DNA of 64,000 nt. Source: Lachnospiraceae bacterium (GTDB lineage Bacteria; Bacillota; Clostridia; Lachnospirales; Lachnospiraceae). The DNA is taken from assembly GCA_015057555.1 (NCBI GenBank), contig SVEC01000009.1, positions 35,528 to 99,527 of the forward strand. The letters are read 5' to 3'. Under the pieces are notes generated by a model. That model worked only from the letters and a program-made list of their open reading frames with translations. It did not search any database and was not told the DNA's origin. Each line of letters opens with the position of its first letter. The first letter of the stretch is position 1. Below, piece by piece: positions 43,201-52,952 of the stretch. A program made the translations under genes and the position numbers.

Positions 43201-43839
43201 ATGGGCAGAGAAGAACATGAACGCTTAGAAGTGGTAGATAATCAGGGAAAAGAAAAAAACAAAAAGAATAATGAAGTATTCGCCAAGTACTTTAGCAATA
43301 GCATTACTAAAATAATTATTGCCATTATAGTGATAGCAGTGTTAGCGGTGGTCCTCCTTAATGTGTTTAAGAAGGAAGAACCAGTTAAGGAGGTTATTAC
43401 CGTATCAACCTTAGAGAAGATAGTTGAGGTTAGCGACCTTTCGACATTTAGAGTTGTATACAATGGTGTAGCCTGTGCAGATGACAAGTACTATGTGTCC
43501 TACGAGGCAACTGTAGATGCTGGTATCGATTTTGAAGCTATCGAGATAACTGTAGATAATGAAGCAAAGAAGGTTACAGTTGACCTTCCAGAGGCAGAAA
43601 TCCTGGATGTATATGTGGATATAGCTTCTCTTGATTACATATTTATAGACAAGAAGGCAAACACAGAGACAGTATCGGAGGAGGCCTACAAGCTTTGCAA
43701 GTATGATGTTAAGGTAGAGAGCGAGAACCAAGAGGCAATCATAGACCTAGCTCAGCAGAACGCGGAAAATATTGTGACAGCTTTAGTTCAGCCATTTGTA
43801 GACCAGGTAGACCCTGAATATGAAATAGTTATAGAGTAG
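43201..43839 (+). CDS. Membrane-anchored DUF4230 protein
   Basis: The 212-residue protein has a cytosolic charged N-terminus, one hydrophobic segment (~35-58) and an extracytoplasmic DUF4230 domain (~75-205: LEKIVEVSDLSTFRVVYNGV, then VTVDLPEAEILDVYVD, then LAQQNAENIVTALVQPFVD). DUF4230 has no known activity. 25 bp after rsmD and 12 bp before the second DUF4230 gene; probably one operon. Confidence 0.82.
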   Translation: MGREEHERLEVVDNQGKEKNKKNNEVFAKYFSNSITKIIIAIIVIAVLAVVLLNVFKKEEPVKEVITVSTLEKIVEVSDLSTFRVVYNGVACADDKYYVSYEATVDAGIDFEAIEITVDNEAKKVTVDLPEAEILDVYVDIASLDYIFIDKKANTETVSEEAYKLCKYDVKVESENQEAIIDLAQQNAENIVTALVQPFVDQVDPEYEIVIE

Positions 43840-43851
43840 GAGGATAAGGAT

Positions 43852-44505
43852 ATGAAGAAGATATTAATCGGTGCTATGTTAATCCTTATGACTCTTAGCT
43901 TGGCAGCTTGTGGAGATAAGAAGGAAGAAGAAAATACAGCAAATGTGGAGCCGGAGGTTACTCAGATGCAGTCCATATGCGAGCTTTCTGTTATGGAGTG
44001 CTATTACCACAATGTGGCAAAGTACTTTGAGGAGGATGCTACAGGGGCGTGGTTTTGGGCTAAAGATAAGAAATTCTGGATAGAGTACAGTGGAATTGTA
44101 ACCATTGGTGTGGATGCTTCCTTAGTTTCTATGAAGGTGGATGGAACCACTGTTACCATAACTATTCCAGAAGCTGAGGTGCTTAAGTGCGAGGTGGATG
44201 AGAGTAGCTTGAATGAGGATTCGTTTATTATTGATTCTAAGTCTGCTGACATAACTGCAGAGGATCAAACTTACGCATTTGGACAGGCTCAGGAGGATCT
44301 TATGAACACTGCTTCAAATGACACCGCACTTCTAAAGCAGGCGCAGGATAGAACTAAGCAGCTTTTAGAGGATTATGTGGAAAATATTGGAGAGGCATTC
44401 GGTATAAAGTACACTGTGAAGTGGATATATGTTGACACAGAGGGTAATTACTTAGGTGGCGAGACACCGGTGCCTGATGTGGAAAGTCCAGAGGATACAA
44501 AATAA
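43852..44505 (+). CDS. DUF4230 lipoprotein, paralogue of the preceding gene
   Basis: The 217-residue protein begins with a lipoprotein signal and lipobox LAAC (C20). The mature part repeats the DUF4230 layout of the upstream protein: VTITIPEAEVLKCEVDESSL matches VDLPEAEILDVYVDIASL there, and both end in a helical QDRTKQLLEDYV or LAQQNAENIV segment. The pair, one membrane-anchored and one lipid-anchored, suggests tandem duplication followed by changed anchoring. A terminator follows. Confidence 0.8.
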   Translation: MKKILIGAMLILMTLSLAACGDKKEEENTANVEPEVTQMQSICELSVMECYYHNVAKYFEEDATGAWFWAKDKKFWIEYSGIVTIGVDASLVSMKVDGTTVTITIPEAEVLKCEVDESSLNEDSFIIDSKSADITAEDQTYAFGQAQEDLMNTASNDTALLKQAQDRTKQLLEDYVENIGEAFGIKYTVKWIYVDTEGNYLGGETPVPDVESPEDTK

Positions 44506-44510
44506 AAACT

Positions 44511-44566
44511 ATAGCAACCAGTCAATAATCACAGAAATAAGTGATATATTGGCTGGTTATTTTTTG
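44511..44566 (+). terminator. Hairpin terminator after the DUF4230 genes
   Basis: ACCAGTCAATA...CACT-type arms pair with the downstream AGTGATATATTGGCTGGT (imperfect in the middle), followed by TTATTTTTTG. Confidence 0.75.
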
Positions 44567-44718
44567 AATATAAGTAAAATATACCTATTATCAGCAAAAA
44601 ACACTTGTTATTCCTAGCATTATGAGTGTATAATATTATAGTTTTAGAATTGGAATAATTGTGTCCAAATATAAAGTAACATTTTACATACATTTAAGAT
44701 ACGGAAAGCGAGGCACTT

Positions 44719-45903
44719 ATGTCAAAGGGAAGATACGGTATTCATGGTGGACAGTACATACCTGAGTCACTTATGAATGAGGTTAATAAATTAGAGAAAG
44801 CATATGAGCATTATAAGAATGATCCTGACTTTATTAGAGAGTTAGACCAGCTTTCAAGAGAGTATGCAGGTAGACCATCACTTCTTTACTATGCAGAGAA
44901 GATGACTAAGGATTTAGGTGGAGCAAAGATTTACTTTAAGAGGGAAGACTTGAATCACACAGGCTCACACAAAATTAACAATGTACTTGGTCAGGCTCTT
45001 CTTGCTAAGAAGATGGGTAAGACTAGAATTATCGCTGAGACAGGTGCTGGACAGCATGGTGTGGCAACAGCTACAGCAGCTGCACTGCTTGGACTTGAGT
45101 GTGAGATATACATGGGTAAGGAGGATACCATCCGTCAGGCACTTAATGTGTACCGTATGGAGCTCCTCGGTGCTAAGGTTCATCCTGTTGAGTCAGGAAC
45201 TATGACTTTAAAGGATGCAGTAAATGAGTGTATGGGCGAGTGGGCCAGAAGAACTGAGGATACACTTTATGTGCTTGGCTCAGTTATGGGACCACATCCA
45301 TTTCCTATGATAGTAAGAGATTTCCAGAGTGTTATAAGCCGTGAGGCCAGAGCCCAGATACTTGAGAAGGAAGGAAAGCTTCCTGATGTGGTTATGGCAT
45401 GTGTAGGTGGCGGAAGTAATGCTATGGGAATGTTCTATGAATTTATAAAGGATGATGGCGTTAAGCTTATCGGCTGTGAGGCAGCAGGTAAGGGAATCGA
45501 CACCAACGAGACTGCTGCTACAGTTAACACAGGCTCACTTGGAATCTTTCACGGTATGAAGTCATATTTTTGCCAGGATGATTACGGACAGATTGCTCCT
45601 GTGTATTCTATATCAGCAGGACTTGATTATCCGGGAGTTGGTCCGGAGCATGCAAATCTTCACGATACAGGAAGAGCAGAGTATGTACCAGTTACAGATG
45701 ATGAAGCAGTTGATGCATTTGAATACATAGCAAGAACTGAGGGAATTATAGCTGCTATAGAGAGCTCACACGCAGTGGCTCATCTTATGAAAATCGCTCC
45801 AACCATGAGCAAGGATCAGATTATTATCTGTTGTCTGTCAGGTCGTGGTGATAAGGATGTTGCAGCAATAGCAAGATATAGAGGAGTGGATTTACATGAG
45901 TAG
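44719..45903 (+). CDS. trpB: Tryptophan synthase beta subunit (canonical)
   Basis: The 394-residue protein has all standard TrpB motifs: [27 protein letters not shown] with PLP Lys85, [11 protein letters not shown] with Glu107, [30 protein letters not shown] and [12 protein letters not shown]. It joins indole and serine. Its end overlaps trpA by 8 bp, so the pair is coupled, as in ordinary trp operons, but no trpEGDCF genes are upstream and no T-box or leader peptide is visible in the 210-bp leader. It is more canonical than the copy at 7851. Confidence 0.95.
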   Translation: MSKGRYGIHGGQYIPESLMNEVNKLEKAYEHYKNDPDFIRELDQLSREYAGRPSLLYYAEKMTKDLGGAKIYFKREDLNHTGSHKINNVLGQALLAKKMGKTRIIAETGAGQHGVATATAAALLGLECEIYMGKEDTIRQALNVYRMELLGAKVHPVESGTMTLKDAVNECMGEWARRTEDTLYVLGSVMGPHPFPMIVRDFQSVISREARAQILEKEGKLPDVVMACVGGGSNAMGMFYEFIKDDGVKLIGCEAAGKGIDTNETAATVNTGSLGIFHGMKSYFCQDDYGQIAPVYSISAGLDYPGVGPEHANLHDTGRAEYVPVTDDEAVDAFEYIARTEGIIAAIESSHAVAHLMKIAPTMSKDQIIICCLSGRGDKDVAAIARYRGVDLHE

Positions 45904-46666
45904 AGTTAAGGAAGCATTAATCGGTAAGAAATCATTTATCGGATTCCTCACAGCAGGAGATCCGTCCATTGATAAAACAGAGGATTTTATAGTTGAAATT
46001 GCAAATGCAGGTGCAGCCATAGTTGAGATTGGTATTCCATTCTCAGATCCTATCGCTGAGGGACCTGTAGTGCAGGAGGCAAATGTTAGAGCACTTTCAG
46101 CACCTGGTGGATGTACCACTGATATGGTGTTTGACATGGTGGGAAGAGCCAGCAAGAGAGTGAATGTACCGCTTGTACTCCTCACATATCTTAATCCGGT
46201 TTATAAGTATGGATATGAGAGATTCTGTGCAAAATGTAAGGAGACAGGTGTTGATGGAATTATTATCCCGGATCTTTCCTATGAGGAGAAGGGTGAGCTT
46301 TTAGCAGAGGCCAATAAATATGACATCGACATTATATCCCTGATTTCAACAAACAGTGGTGATAGAATAAATATGATAGCACCAGAGGCTACAGGATACA
46401 TTTACATCCTTCCTTCAGAGGATAATGTGGCAGAGGGCGAATTAAGCGGAAAGCTTCTTGAGACAGTGGGTCGTATCAGAAAGCTTACTGACACACCAGT
46501 TGTTATTGAGTTTGGAGTAAATACACCGGAGCAGATTGCAAGATATAGCGATATTGCAGATGGTATTATTATAGAGACACGTATCGTAAAGCTTATTGAG
46601 AAGTACGGTGCTGATGCAGGAAAGTACATTTACGATTACGTTAAGAAAATGGTAGATAGCATTTAG
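45896..46666 (+). CDS. trpA: Tryptophan synthase alpha subunit, divergent at catalytic and phosphate-binding sites
   Basis: The 256-residue length, [22 protein letters not shown] with catalytic Glu44 (equivalent of Glu49 of the Salmonella enzyme), [11 protein letters not shown] and [10 protein letters not shown] define TrpA. The second catalytic acid is Glu55 (AEG) instead of the usual Asp (ADG). The GVTG phosphate loop is replaced by D-N-V-A-E-G (176-181), the GFG motif by EFG (205-207), and the GS phosphate site by E227-T228. TrpA cleaves indole-glycerol phosphate and activates TrpB. Here the cleavage step may be weakened; an allosteric role could remain. Confidence 0.9.
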   Translation: MSRVKEALIGKKSFIGFLTAGDPSIDKTEDFIVEIANAGAAIVEIGIPFSDPIAEGPVVQEANVRALSAPGGCTTDMVFDMVGRASKRVNVPLVLLTYLNPVYKYGYERFCAKCKETGVDGIIIPDLSYEEKGELLAEANKYDIDIISLISTNSGDRINMIAPEATGYIYILPSEDNVAEGELSGKLLETVGRIRKLTDTPVVIEFGVNTPEQIARYSDIADGIIIETRIVKLIEKYGADAGKYIYDYVKKMVDSI

Positions 46667-46679
46667 GAGGAGTATAAAA

Positions 46680-48071
46680 ATGGAGCTTATTGAAGTAAGA
46701 GAGATATTTAGAAACAAAGAAGCATATTTTGATAAAGAGATAGAGATTGGTGGCTGGGTAAGAAGCAACAGAGATTCTAAGACCTTTGGTTTCCTGGTGC
46801 TTAATGATGGTACATTCTTCGAGCCAATTCAGGTAGTTTACAATGACTCTATGGATAACTTTGACAAGATTTGTAAGGTAAATGTAGGTGCGGCTCTTAT
46901 TGTTAAGGGAACACTTATTGCAACTCCGGATGCAAAGCAGCCATTTGAGATTCAGGCAACTGAGGTAATGATTGAAGGAGATTCAACTCCTGACTATCCG
47001 CTTCAGAAGAAGAGACATACTTTAGAGTACCTTCGTACTATTCCACATCTTCGTGCAAGAACTAATACCTTCCAGGCAGTGTTTAGAGTGCGTTCACTTG
47101 TGGCATATGCTATTCACAAGTTCTTCCAGGAGAGGGATTTCGTATATGTTCACACTCCAATTATCACAGGTAGTGACTGTGAGGGTGCAGGTGAAATGTT
47201 CACTGTAACAACTATGGATATGAATAATCTTCCACTTACAGATGACGGTAAGGTTGATTTCAAGGAGGATTTCTTTAATAAGCAGACTAACCTTACAGTA
47301 AGTGGTCAGTTAAACGGTGAGACTTATGCTATGGCATTTAGAAACATCTACACATTTGGACCAACATTTAGAGCAGAGAATTCTAATACAACACGTCACG
47401 CAGCTGAGTTCTGGATGATTGAGCCGGAGATAGCATTTGCGGACCTTAAGGATGATATGATGCTTGCAGAGAGCATGATTAAGTACATCATTCGTTATGT
47501 ATTAGAAAATGCACCAGAGGAGATGAAGTTCTTCAACAGCTTTATCGACAAGGGTCTTATCGAGAGACTTGAGGGTGTTATGAATTCAGAGTTTGGTCAT
47601 GTGACTTACACAGAGGCTGTTGAAATATTAGAGAAGAATAACGACAAGTTTGAGTTTAAGGCATACTGGGGCTGTGATTTACAGACTGAGCATGAGAGAT
47701 ACCTTACTGAGGAGGTATTCAAGCGCCCTGTATTCGTAACTGATTATCCAAAGGAGATTAAGGCATTCTACATGAAGCTTAACGAGGATGGAAAGACTGT
47801 TGCAGCTATGGACTGTCTGGTTCCTGGTATCGGTGAGATCATCGGTGGTAGCCAGAGAGAGGATGACTTCGAAAAGCTTTCAGCTCGTATGGCAGAGCTT
47901 GGTCTTAAGGCTGAGGATTACGACTTCTACCTTGATCTTAGAAAGTATGGTTCAACAAGACATGCTGGATTTGGTCTTGGATTTGAGAGAATGATTATGT
48001 ATGTAACTGGTATGGGTAACATCAGAGATGTTGTACCATTCCCAAGAACAGTTTCGAACTGCGAACTCTAG
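46680..48071 (+). CDS. asnS: Asparaginyl-tRNA synthetase
   Basis: The 463-residue class IIb synthetase has an N-terminal OB-fold ([25 protein letters not shown]) and class II motifs: [15 protein letters not shown] with [39 protein letters not shown] (motif 2) and [21 protein letters not shown] (motif 3). FRAENSNT and the GSDCEGAGE pattern separate it from aspartyl and lysyl enzymes. 13 bp after trpA with an AGGAGG site. It is followed by asnA, so the asparagine is made and charged by neighbours. Confidence 0.95.
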   Translation: MELIEVREIFRNKEAYFDKEIEIGGWVRSNRDSKTFGFLVLNDGTFFEPIQVVYNDSMDNFDKICKVNVGAALIVKGTLIATPDAKQPFEIQATEVMIEGDSTPDYPLQKKRHTLEYLRTIPHLRARTNTFQAVFRVRSLVAYAIHKFFQERDFVYVHTPIITGSDCEGAGEMFTVTTMDMNNLPLTDDGKVDFKEDFFNKQTNLTVSGQLNGETYAMAFRNIYTFGPTFRAENSNTTRHAAEFWMIEPEIAFADLKDDMMLAESMIKYIIRYVLENAPEEMKFFNSFIDKGLIERLEGVMNSEFGHVTYTEAVEILEKNNDKFEFKAYWGCDLQTEHERYLTEEVFKRPVFVTDYPKEIKAFYMKLNEDGKTVAAMDCLVPGIGEIIGGSQREDDFEKLSARMAELGLKAEDYDFYLDLRKYGSTRHAGFGLGFERMIMYVTGMGNIRDVVPFPRTVSNCEL

Positions 48072-48113
48072 TAAGGGCGGCATGGCGAAAAAATAAAAAA
48101 GGAGATAATATAT

Positions 48114-49124
48114 ATGGGAACTATATATATTCCAGAGGGCTACAAGAGCCCACAGTCCATTAAGGACACAGAAATTGCAATAAAAGAGGTTAAGGATTAT
48201 TTCGAGCGAGCTTTGGCGTCAGCCCTAAAGCTTACCAGAGTGTCAGCACCACTTTTTGTTAAGCCTGAGTCAGGTCTTAATGATAACTTAAATGGTGTTG
48301 AGCGTCCTGTATCCTTCGGTGTAAAGGAGCAAAATGATGCTCCTGTGGAGATAGTACATTCCCTTGCTAAGTGGAAGAGACTTGCCCTTGCTAACTACGG
48401 CTTTGAGGTAGGCGAAGGTCTTTACACTGATATGAGTGCTATCCGCCGTGACGAGGACACTGATAATATTCACTCAATCTACGTAGATCAGTGGGATTGG
48501 GAGAAGATTATTAACAAAGAGGACAGAAATATTGAGACCTTAAAGGAAACAGTATTCCGTATATATATGGCTATAAAGCAGACAGAGTATTACATATGTG
48601 GAAGATACCATTTTATGGATCCATTTCTTCCTAACGAGATTGCATTTATCACTACTCAGGAGTTAGAGGATATGTATCCAGATAAGACTCCAAAGGAGAG
48701 AGAGAACCTTATTGCTAAGGAAAAGGGTGCCGTATTCCTTATGGGAATTGGTGATAAGCTTGCTTCAGGTGAGCGTCATGATGGTAGAGCACCTGACTAT
48801 GATGATTGGACATTGAATGGCGATATCTTGGTGTATTATCCAGTACTTGATATATCCTTAGAGCTTTCATCTATGGGAATCAGAGTTGATGAGGATGCAC
48901 TTGACGCCCAGCTTAAGAAGTCTGGTTGTGAGGACAGAGCAACACTACCATTCCAGAAGGCAGTATTAGACAAGGAGCTTCCATACACCATCGGTGGTGG
49001 TATCGGTCAGTCTAGAATATGTATGTTCTTCCTTCAGAGAGCGCATATTGGAGAGGTTCAGTCTTCTATCTGGCCAGAGGATGTGCTTGAAACTGCGAAG
49101 GCACATGGGGTGAATATACTTTAA
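48114..49124 (+). CDS. asnA: Ammonia-dependent asparagine synthetase
   Basis: The 336-residue protein matches Asn[28 protein letters not shown] at the start, [25 protein letters not shown] and the C-terminal [31 protein letters not shown]. It is structurally related to class II tRNA synthetases and uses aspartate, ATP and ammonia. An AAAAAGGAG site precedes the start. Follows asnS at 42 bp; a terminator ends the unit. Confidence 0.95.
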   Translation: MGTIYIPEGYKSPQSIKDTEIAIKEVKDYFERALASALKLTRVSAPLFVKPESGLNDNLNGVERPVSFGVKEQNDAPVEIVHSLAKWKRLALANYGFEVGEGLYTDMSAIRRDEDTDNIHSIYVDQWDWEKIINKEDRNIETLKETVFRIYMAIKQTEYYICGRYHFMDPFLPNEIAFITTQELEDMYPDKTPKERENLIAKEKGAVFLMGIGDKLASGERHDGRAPDYDDWTLNGDILVYYPVLDISLELSSMGIRVDEDALDAQLKKSGCEDRATLPFQKAVLDKELPYTIGGGIGQSRICMFFLQRAHIGEVQSSIWPEDVLETAKAHGVNIL

Positions 49125-49140
49125 TATTGAGATGAATATA

Positions 49141-49177
49141 AGCCTGTACGTATAGATTTACGTACAGGCTATTTTGT
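49141..49177 (+). terminator. Rho-independent terminator after asnA
   Basis: AGCCTGTACGTA pairs with TACGTACAGGCT around a 6-nt loop, followed by ATTTTGTT. Confidence 0.9.
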
Positions 49178-49242
49178 TATAAAATGGATGAAAATATTGG
49201 CGGTATAGAGTATAATGTAGCCAAAGATTAGAAAAGGAGAAA

Positions 49243-49806
49243 ATGATTATGTCGTTAGCAGGAATGATAGTAATGGGAGTAGGTGTACTCCTGATTATAA
49301 TAGGATTATTATTTAGCATACCGTATAAGAATGTAAGTCGTTTTTCTGGGAATATGGTTCAGGGACAGATAGTGGATATGGTGTGGAATGCGGCTATGTA
49401 TAATAGACCTTTAGATGAAGCTGCACAGGTAGAACATTATAAATTTGCAGGTATGGAAATGCAACCTGGAACTAGAAATACAGGGATAATACATCCATAT
49501 AATCGTGTAAATATTGGTAATGGAAATCAGGACCCTTATAAACCGGTTGTTGGCAGAGGTGCTGTTAATATGTATCATAAGGTTTATCAGTATGTGGTAA
49601 ATGGTGTAGTATACACTAGAGCTGATGGTGTTCGTTATAATAGAGGGGCAGTAGAACCATTAATAGGTCAGATGGTGCCGGTATACTATAATCCTAGTAA
49701 TCCGCAGCAGTCCACCTTATCAAATGGCGGTGGGTATAAGCTTACTATGATTATCCTGTGTGCAGTGGGTGCCTTGTGCCTTATAGTTGGTGTGTGTTTG
49801 ATCTAA
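49243..49806 (+). CDS. Small membrane protein, DUF3592-like
   Basis: A 187-residue protein with hydrophobic segments at both ends (~5-25 and ~165-186) and an extracellular or cytosolic beta-rich middle ending in VGRGAVNMYHKVYQYVVNGVVYTR...VPVYYNPSNPQQS. The last part, P-V-Y-Y-N-P-x-N-P, is a hallmark of DUF3592-like proteins. Function unknown. AAAAGGAG precedes the start; a TATAAT-like box lies 32 bp upstream. Confidence 0.65.
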   Translation: MIMSLAGMIVMGVGVLLIIIGLLFSIPYKNVSRFSGNMVQGQIVDMVWNAAMYNRPLDEAAQVEHYKFAGMEMQPGTRNTGIIHPYNRVNIGNGNQDPYKPVVGRGAVNMYHKVYQYVVNGVVYTRADGVRYNRGAVEPLIGQMVPVYYNPSNPQQSTLSNGGGYKLTMIILCAVGALCLIVGVCLI

Positions 49807-49823
49807 TTTGGTGGTGATAATGT

Positions 49824-50111
49824 ATGGAATTGAATGATAAATATATTCGTTTTATATCTAACAGTGTTAGATTTGGATGTGGTTATCGAATAGAATCAGG
49901 AAGAAAACAGTATTTTGCTTTTCATAGTTCGCCAAATCGCAATGATGATTATTACATTACGGCGGAAATAAGTGAAGAAGAATATGAACAAATATGTAGA
50001 GACTATCCCGAACAAATCAATGCTGATTCAATAACTGCAGCGTTGTTCAAGAACAAATATATTGATGGACATTCTGTGATTTTAGAAGGATGGAATGAAT
50101 TGTTGGGATAA
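49824..50111 (+). CDS. Hypothetical protein
   Basis: A 95-residue protein that I do not recognise. It contains Y-R-I-E-S-G-R-K-Q-Y-F-A-F-H and a helical E-E-Y-E-Q-I-C-R-D-Y-P segment. No signal or membrane segment. Start preceded by GGTGGTGAT, a modest site; 17 bp after the previous gene and 18 bp before the next, so likely one transcript. Could be an immunity-type small protein, with no direct evidence. Confidence 0.5.
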   Translation: MELNDKYIRFISNSVRFGCGYRIESGRKQYFAFHSSPNRNDDYYITAEISEEEYEQICRDYPEQINADSITAALFKNKYIDGHSVILEGWNELLG

Positions 50112-50129
50112 TGTTGGGAGAGGTGTATT

Positions 50130-51068
50130 ATGAAAAAAATAGAAATGCTGCACCATATTGAATTGAAAGAGCTTTTTGATTCTTATGGTTGTTCTATGAA
50201 TTCGTTAGTTAATATACAAATTGGATATGATGAAAAGGTATACATTTTGCTAAGTGCATCCATACCGGAGAGGATTAAAGGGATGTTTGTGAATACGGAG
50301 GCGAACTCTAAGTATTCAGCAATTTGTTTAACTGTGGATTGGGTGAATGGAATGATAACTCATCATCAGCTGATGGAGTTTGGGGTCCACAAGATGAATT
50401 TTCATTATATTCAGCCTATAGGTGAGAATATATTATTGCTTGGTGCAAGGTGTCTGTACAGAAAAGAAACTGGTCCTGAGATGAACGCTGTGATTGTGGA
50501 TACAACTGGAAATGTTCAAGCTGAATTTTGCCTGGGTGATGGAATACAGGATTGTATAGTTACAGATGAGGGGAATATTATTACGAGCTACTTTGATGAG
50601 GGTGTTTTTGGAAACTATGGATGGGAAAAGCCCATTGGTCACTGTGGATTAATCATATGGTCAGAAAACGGTGAGATAAAGTGGGAAGCAAACCGTATGA
50701 TAGATGATTGCTATGGGCTAAATGTGGATGAGAAGAATCATATTTGGTATTACTACTATTCTGATTTTGAGATGGTGAGAACAGATATGAAGGATGAAAT
50801 TGTGTATCATCCGCAGAATAGAGGTTTTAATTCATTTTTGATTTCAAAGGATACAAGGACTCTTATACATGATGGTGGATATTACAAGCATAGTGAGTTT
50901 TTTGCAGAAACAATTAACCACCATGAATTGTCTGGGTTAGAAAAGGTTGACCTTGTTTATAATGGGGAAATAATGCTTAATAAAATGTGTAGCTTTAGAA
51001 GTGCAAAGATGGTGGTTGTGGATTCAAAGAATAGATTGTATGTGAAAGAAATAATATCATTAGGTTGA
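50130..51068 (+). CDS. Hypothetical protein, possible beta-propeller
   Basis: A 312-residue soluble protein, not recognised. It has repeated strand pairs ending in short motifs (VDWVNGMITH, VDTTGNVQAEF, WSENGEIKWEA, VDEKNHIWYYY, DSKNRLYVK), spaced 40-50 residues apart, which is the rhythm of a beta-propeller. No signal peptide. GGGAGAGG precedes the start. Role unknown; gene sits in the accessory block. Confidence 0.55.
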   Translation: MKKIEMLHHIELKELFDSYGCSMNSLVNIQIGYDEKVYILLSASIPERIKGMFVNTEANSKYSAICLTVDWVNGMITHHQLMEFGVHKMNFHYIQPIGENILLLGARCLYRKETGPEMNAVIVDTTGNVQAEFCLGDGIQDCIVTDEGNIITSYFDEGVFGNYGWEKPIGHCGLIIWSENGEIKWEANRMIDDCYGLNVDEKNHIWYYYYSDFEMVRTDMKDEIVYHPQNRGFNSFLISKDTRTLIHDGGYYKHSEFFAETINHHELSGLEKVDLVYNGEIMLNKMCSFRSAKMVVVDSKNRLYVKEIISLG

Positions 51069-51136
51069 ATAACATAAATTAATGTGAAAACTTTTGAGTT
51101 TGAGGTCAAATAATATTATACAGTAAGGAGAATTTT

Positions 51137-51856
51137 ATGGCGCAAAATGTAATGATAACAGGAACAGGCAGAAGCTATGCACTAGGTTATAATATGGTGC
51201 TTCGTTATCTGGAAAATGGTGACAATGTTATAGCGACAGTAAGAAAGGAATCCCCGGAGTTAAATGAGCTTAAGGAGACCTATGGGGATAAGCTTTTCAT
51301 TGTAAATATGGACATAGGTAGCACAGAATCTGTAAATGCAGCAAAGAAGCAGGTGGAAAAGCACTTTGAGCATATTGACCTGCTGATAAATAATGCAGTA
51401 TCAGTGTCGCCGGATTGCGATAAGGAATTCTTCGATGCCAATCTGGATTACATCGCTAGGACTGTAGATATTACTGCGGTAGGTCCGCTGAGGGTAATTA
51501 AGGCATTTTATCCTCTGCTTGCTAAAAGTATGCAGACTGCTCTGGTGATTAATATAACCTCAGAGGCGGGAAGCATTGGCAGGTGCTATCGCACAAATCT
51601 TATAGACTATGGTATGGCTAAGGCCGCTCTTAATATGGGAACTATGAACTTAGTCAATGTATTTAAGGATGACGAAAAGATTAATATATTCTGTGTTCAT
51701 CCGGGATGGATTAGAACTGATGGTAAAGAGGATAATCCTGCACCGCTTTCATCCTATGAGGCAGCAGAGATACTAAGAAAGCTGTTTGAGGAAAAGCGAA
51801 ATGATAAGACTGGACCTAGATTTATAACAAATGAAGGGGTAGAATATCCATTTTAG
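51137..51856 (+). CDS. Short-chain dehydrogenase/reductase (SDR)
   Basis: The 239-residue protein has the SDR cofactor motif TGTGRSYALG (residues 8-17), the catalytic YGMAK near 165 (Tyr-x3-Lys) preceded by NITSEAGS, and LLINNAVS (N-N-A). It acts on an unknown alcohol or ketone with NAD(P)H. AAGGAG precedes the start. The HD gene follows 16 bp after its stop. Confidence 0.9.
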   Translation: MAQNVMITGTGRSYALGYNMVLRYLENGDNVIATVRKESPELNELKETYGDKLFIVNMDIGSTESVNAAKKQVEKHFEHIDLLINNAVSVSPDCDKEFFDANLDYIARTVDITAVGPLRVIKAFYPLLAKSMQTALVINITSEAGSIGRCYRTNLIDYGMAKAALNMGTMNLVNVFKDDEKINIFCVHPGWIRTDGKEDNPAPLSSYEAAEILRKLFEEKRNDKTGPRFITNEGVEYPF

Positions 51857-51872
51857 GGAGGATATAATAAGT

Positions 51873-52460
51873 ATGGAGCAACGTTTAGAAAAACAGTTGG
51901 CATTTGCTTTAGAAATTGATAAAGTAAAGAATATATTCAGGCAAACACATTTGTCTGGAAATGGTAGAAATGAAAATGACGCAGAACACTCCTGGCATAT
52001 GGCTATAATGGCATATTTACTTAGAGAGTATTCCAACGAGGAGATAGATATAGCTAAAACTATGGTTATGTGTCTTATTCATGATTTGGTGGAGATAGAT
52101 GCAGGAGATACCTACGCCTATGATAGTGAAGGACAAAAGACTAAGAAGGCAAGGGAGGATGCGGCCAAGGAGAGAATATTCTCCATACTGCCAGAGGACC
52201 AAAGGGCAGAGCTTATTGCACTCTTTGATGAGTTTGAGGCGAATGAGACACCAGAGGCAAGATTTGCCCATGTTATGGATAATCTCCAGCCTATTATGCT
52301 TAATGATAGCAATGGAGGCAAAGACTGGGAAAAACGAGGGGTAACTGCTCAGCAGGTGCAGGCAAGACAAAGTAAAAATATACTGGGGTCTAAAAAATTG
52401 AACGAAGTAACCGATAATATAATTAAAGCAAATGTGGAGAAGGGAAATTTAAAAAACTAA
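51873..52460 (+). CDS. HD-domain hydrolase, 5'-deoxynucleotidase-like (YfbR-type)
   Basis: The 195-residue protein has a metal-binding H39 (DAEHSWHMA), the HD pair H70-D71 in MCLIHDLVEIDAGD, and a later Asp in FAHVMDNLQPIML. This arrangement matches HD hydrolases related to YfbR and to the human HDDC2 protein, which dephosphorylate dNMPs. Good AGGGAGG site. Substrate not proven. Confidence 0.85.
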   Translation: MEQRLEKQLAFALEIDKVKNIFRQTHLSGNGRNENDAEHSWHMAIMAYLLREYSNEEIDIAKTMVMCLIHDLVEIDAGDTYAYDSEGQKTKKAREDAAKERIFSILPEDQRAELIALFDEFEANETPEARFAHVMDNLQPIMLNDSNGGKDWEKRGVTAQQVQARQSKNILGSKKLNEVTDNIIKANVEKGNLKN

Positions 52461-52476
52461 AGGGGAGGAAAAAACT

Positions 52477-52935
52477 ATGAAACTATATGTAAAGCAAAGA
52501 GCATTTTCTTGGTTCGACAACTACAAGATTTTTGACGAGGATGGTGTGGCTGTGTACACCATAAAGGGCGAACTGTCATGGGGGCATTGCCTTAAAATGT
52601 ATGACATGGAAGGTAAAGAGGTGTGTGTGATCCGAGAAAATAGGGACTCATTATTGCCTAAGTTCGAAATGTATGTGGATGGGAATTACATTGGAAGCAT
52701 CAATAAGGAAAGTGATGTAGATAAAAATGCATATACAATCGATTATAATGGTTGGCGTGTAGAAGGTGACCTTATGGAAACTGAGTACAGAATATATAAC
52801 GGACTTGGATACCAGATTGCCTTGATGTCAAAGGAAGTGCTTAATCAGAAGGATACATATAGAATTAAAATCACTAATCCAGAGGATGAATTATTAATAC
52901 TAATGATTACAGTGGCAATAGATGCGGAGAAATAA
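52477..52935 (+). CDS. LURP-one-related (YxjI/LOR) protein
   Basis: A 152-residue protein matching the LURP-one-related beta-barrel family: MKLYVKQRAFSWFDNYKIFDEDGVAVYTIKGELSWGHCLKMYDMEGKEV at the start, and YTIDYNGWRVEGDLMETEYRIY in the middle. The family resembles tubby-like phospholipid scramblases, with no clear bacterial function. GGGGAGG precedes the start. A decayed copy of its 3' end lies beyond the next gene (53786-53824). Confidence 0.85.
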   Translation: MKLYVKQRAFSWFDNYKIFDEDGVAVYTIKGELSWGHCLKMYDMEGKEVCVIRENRDSLLPKFEMYVDGNYIGSINKESDVDKNAYTIDYNGWRVEGDLMETEYRIYNGLGYQIALMSKEVLNQKDTYRIKITNPEDELLILMITVAIDAEK

Positions 52936-52952
52936 TCTGGAAAAGGTGAAAT

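Noticed and set aside
44580..44718. T-box or leader peptide ahead of trpBA
   Set aside because: No AAGGTGGCACCGCGG-type box, no Trp-rich short ORF and no terminator/antiterminator pair were found in this leader.
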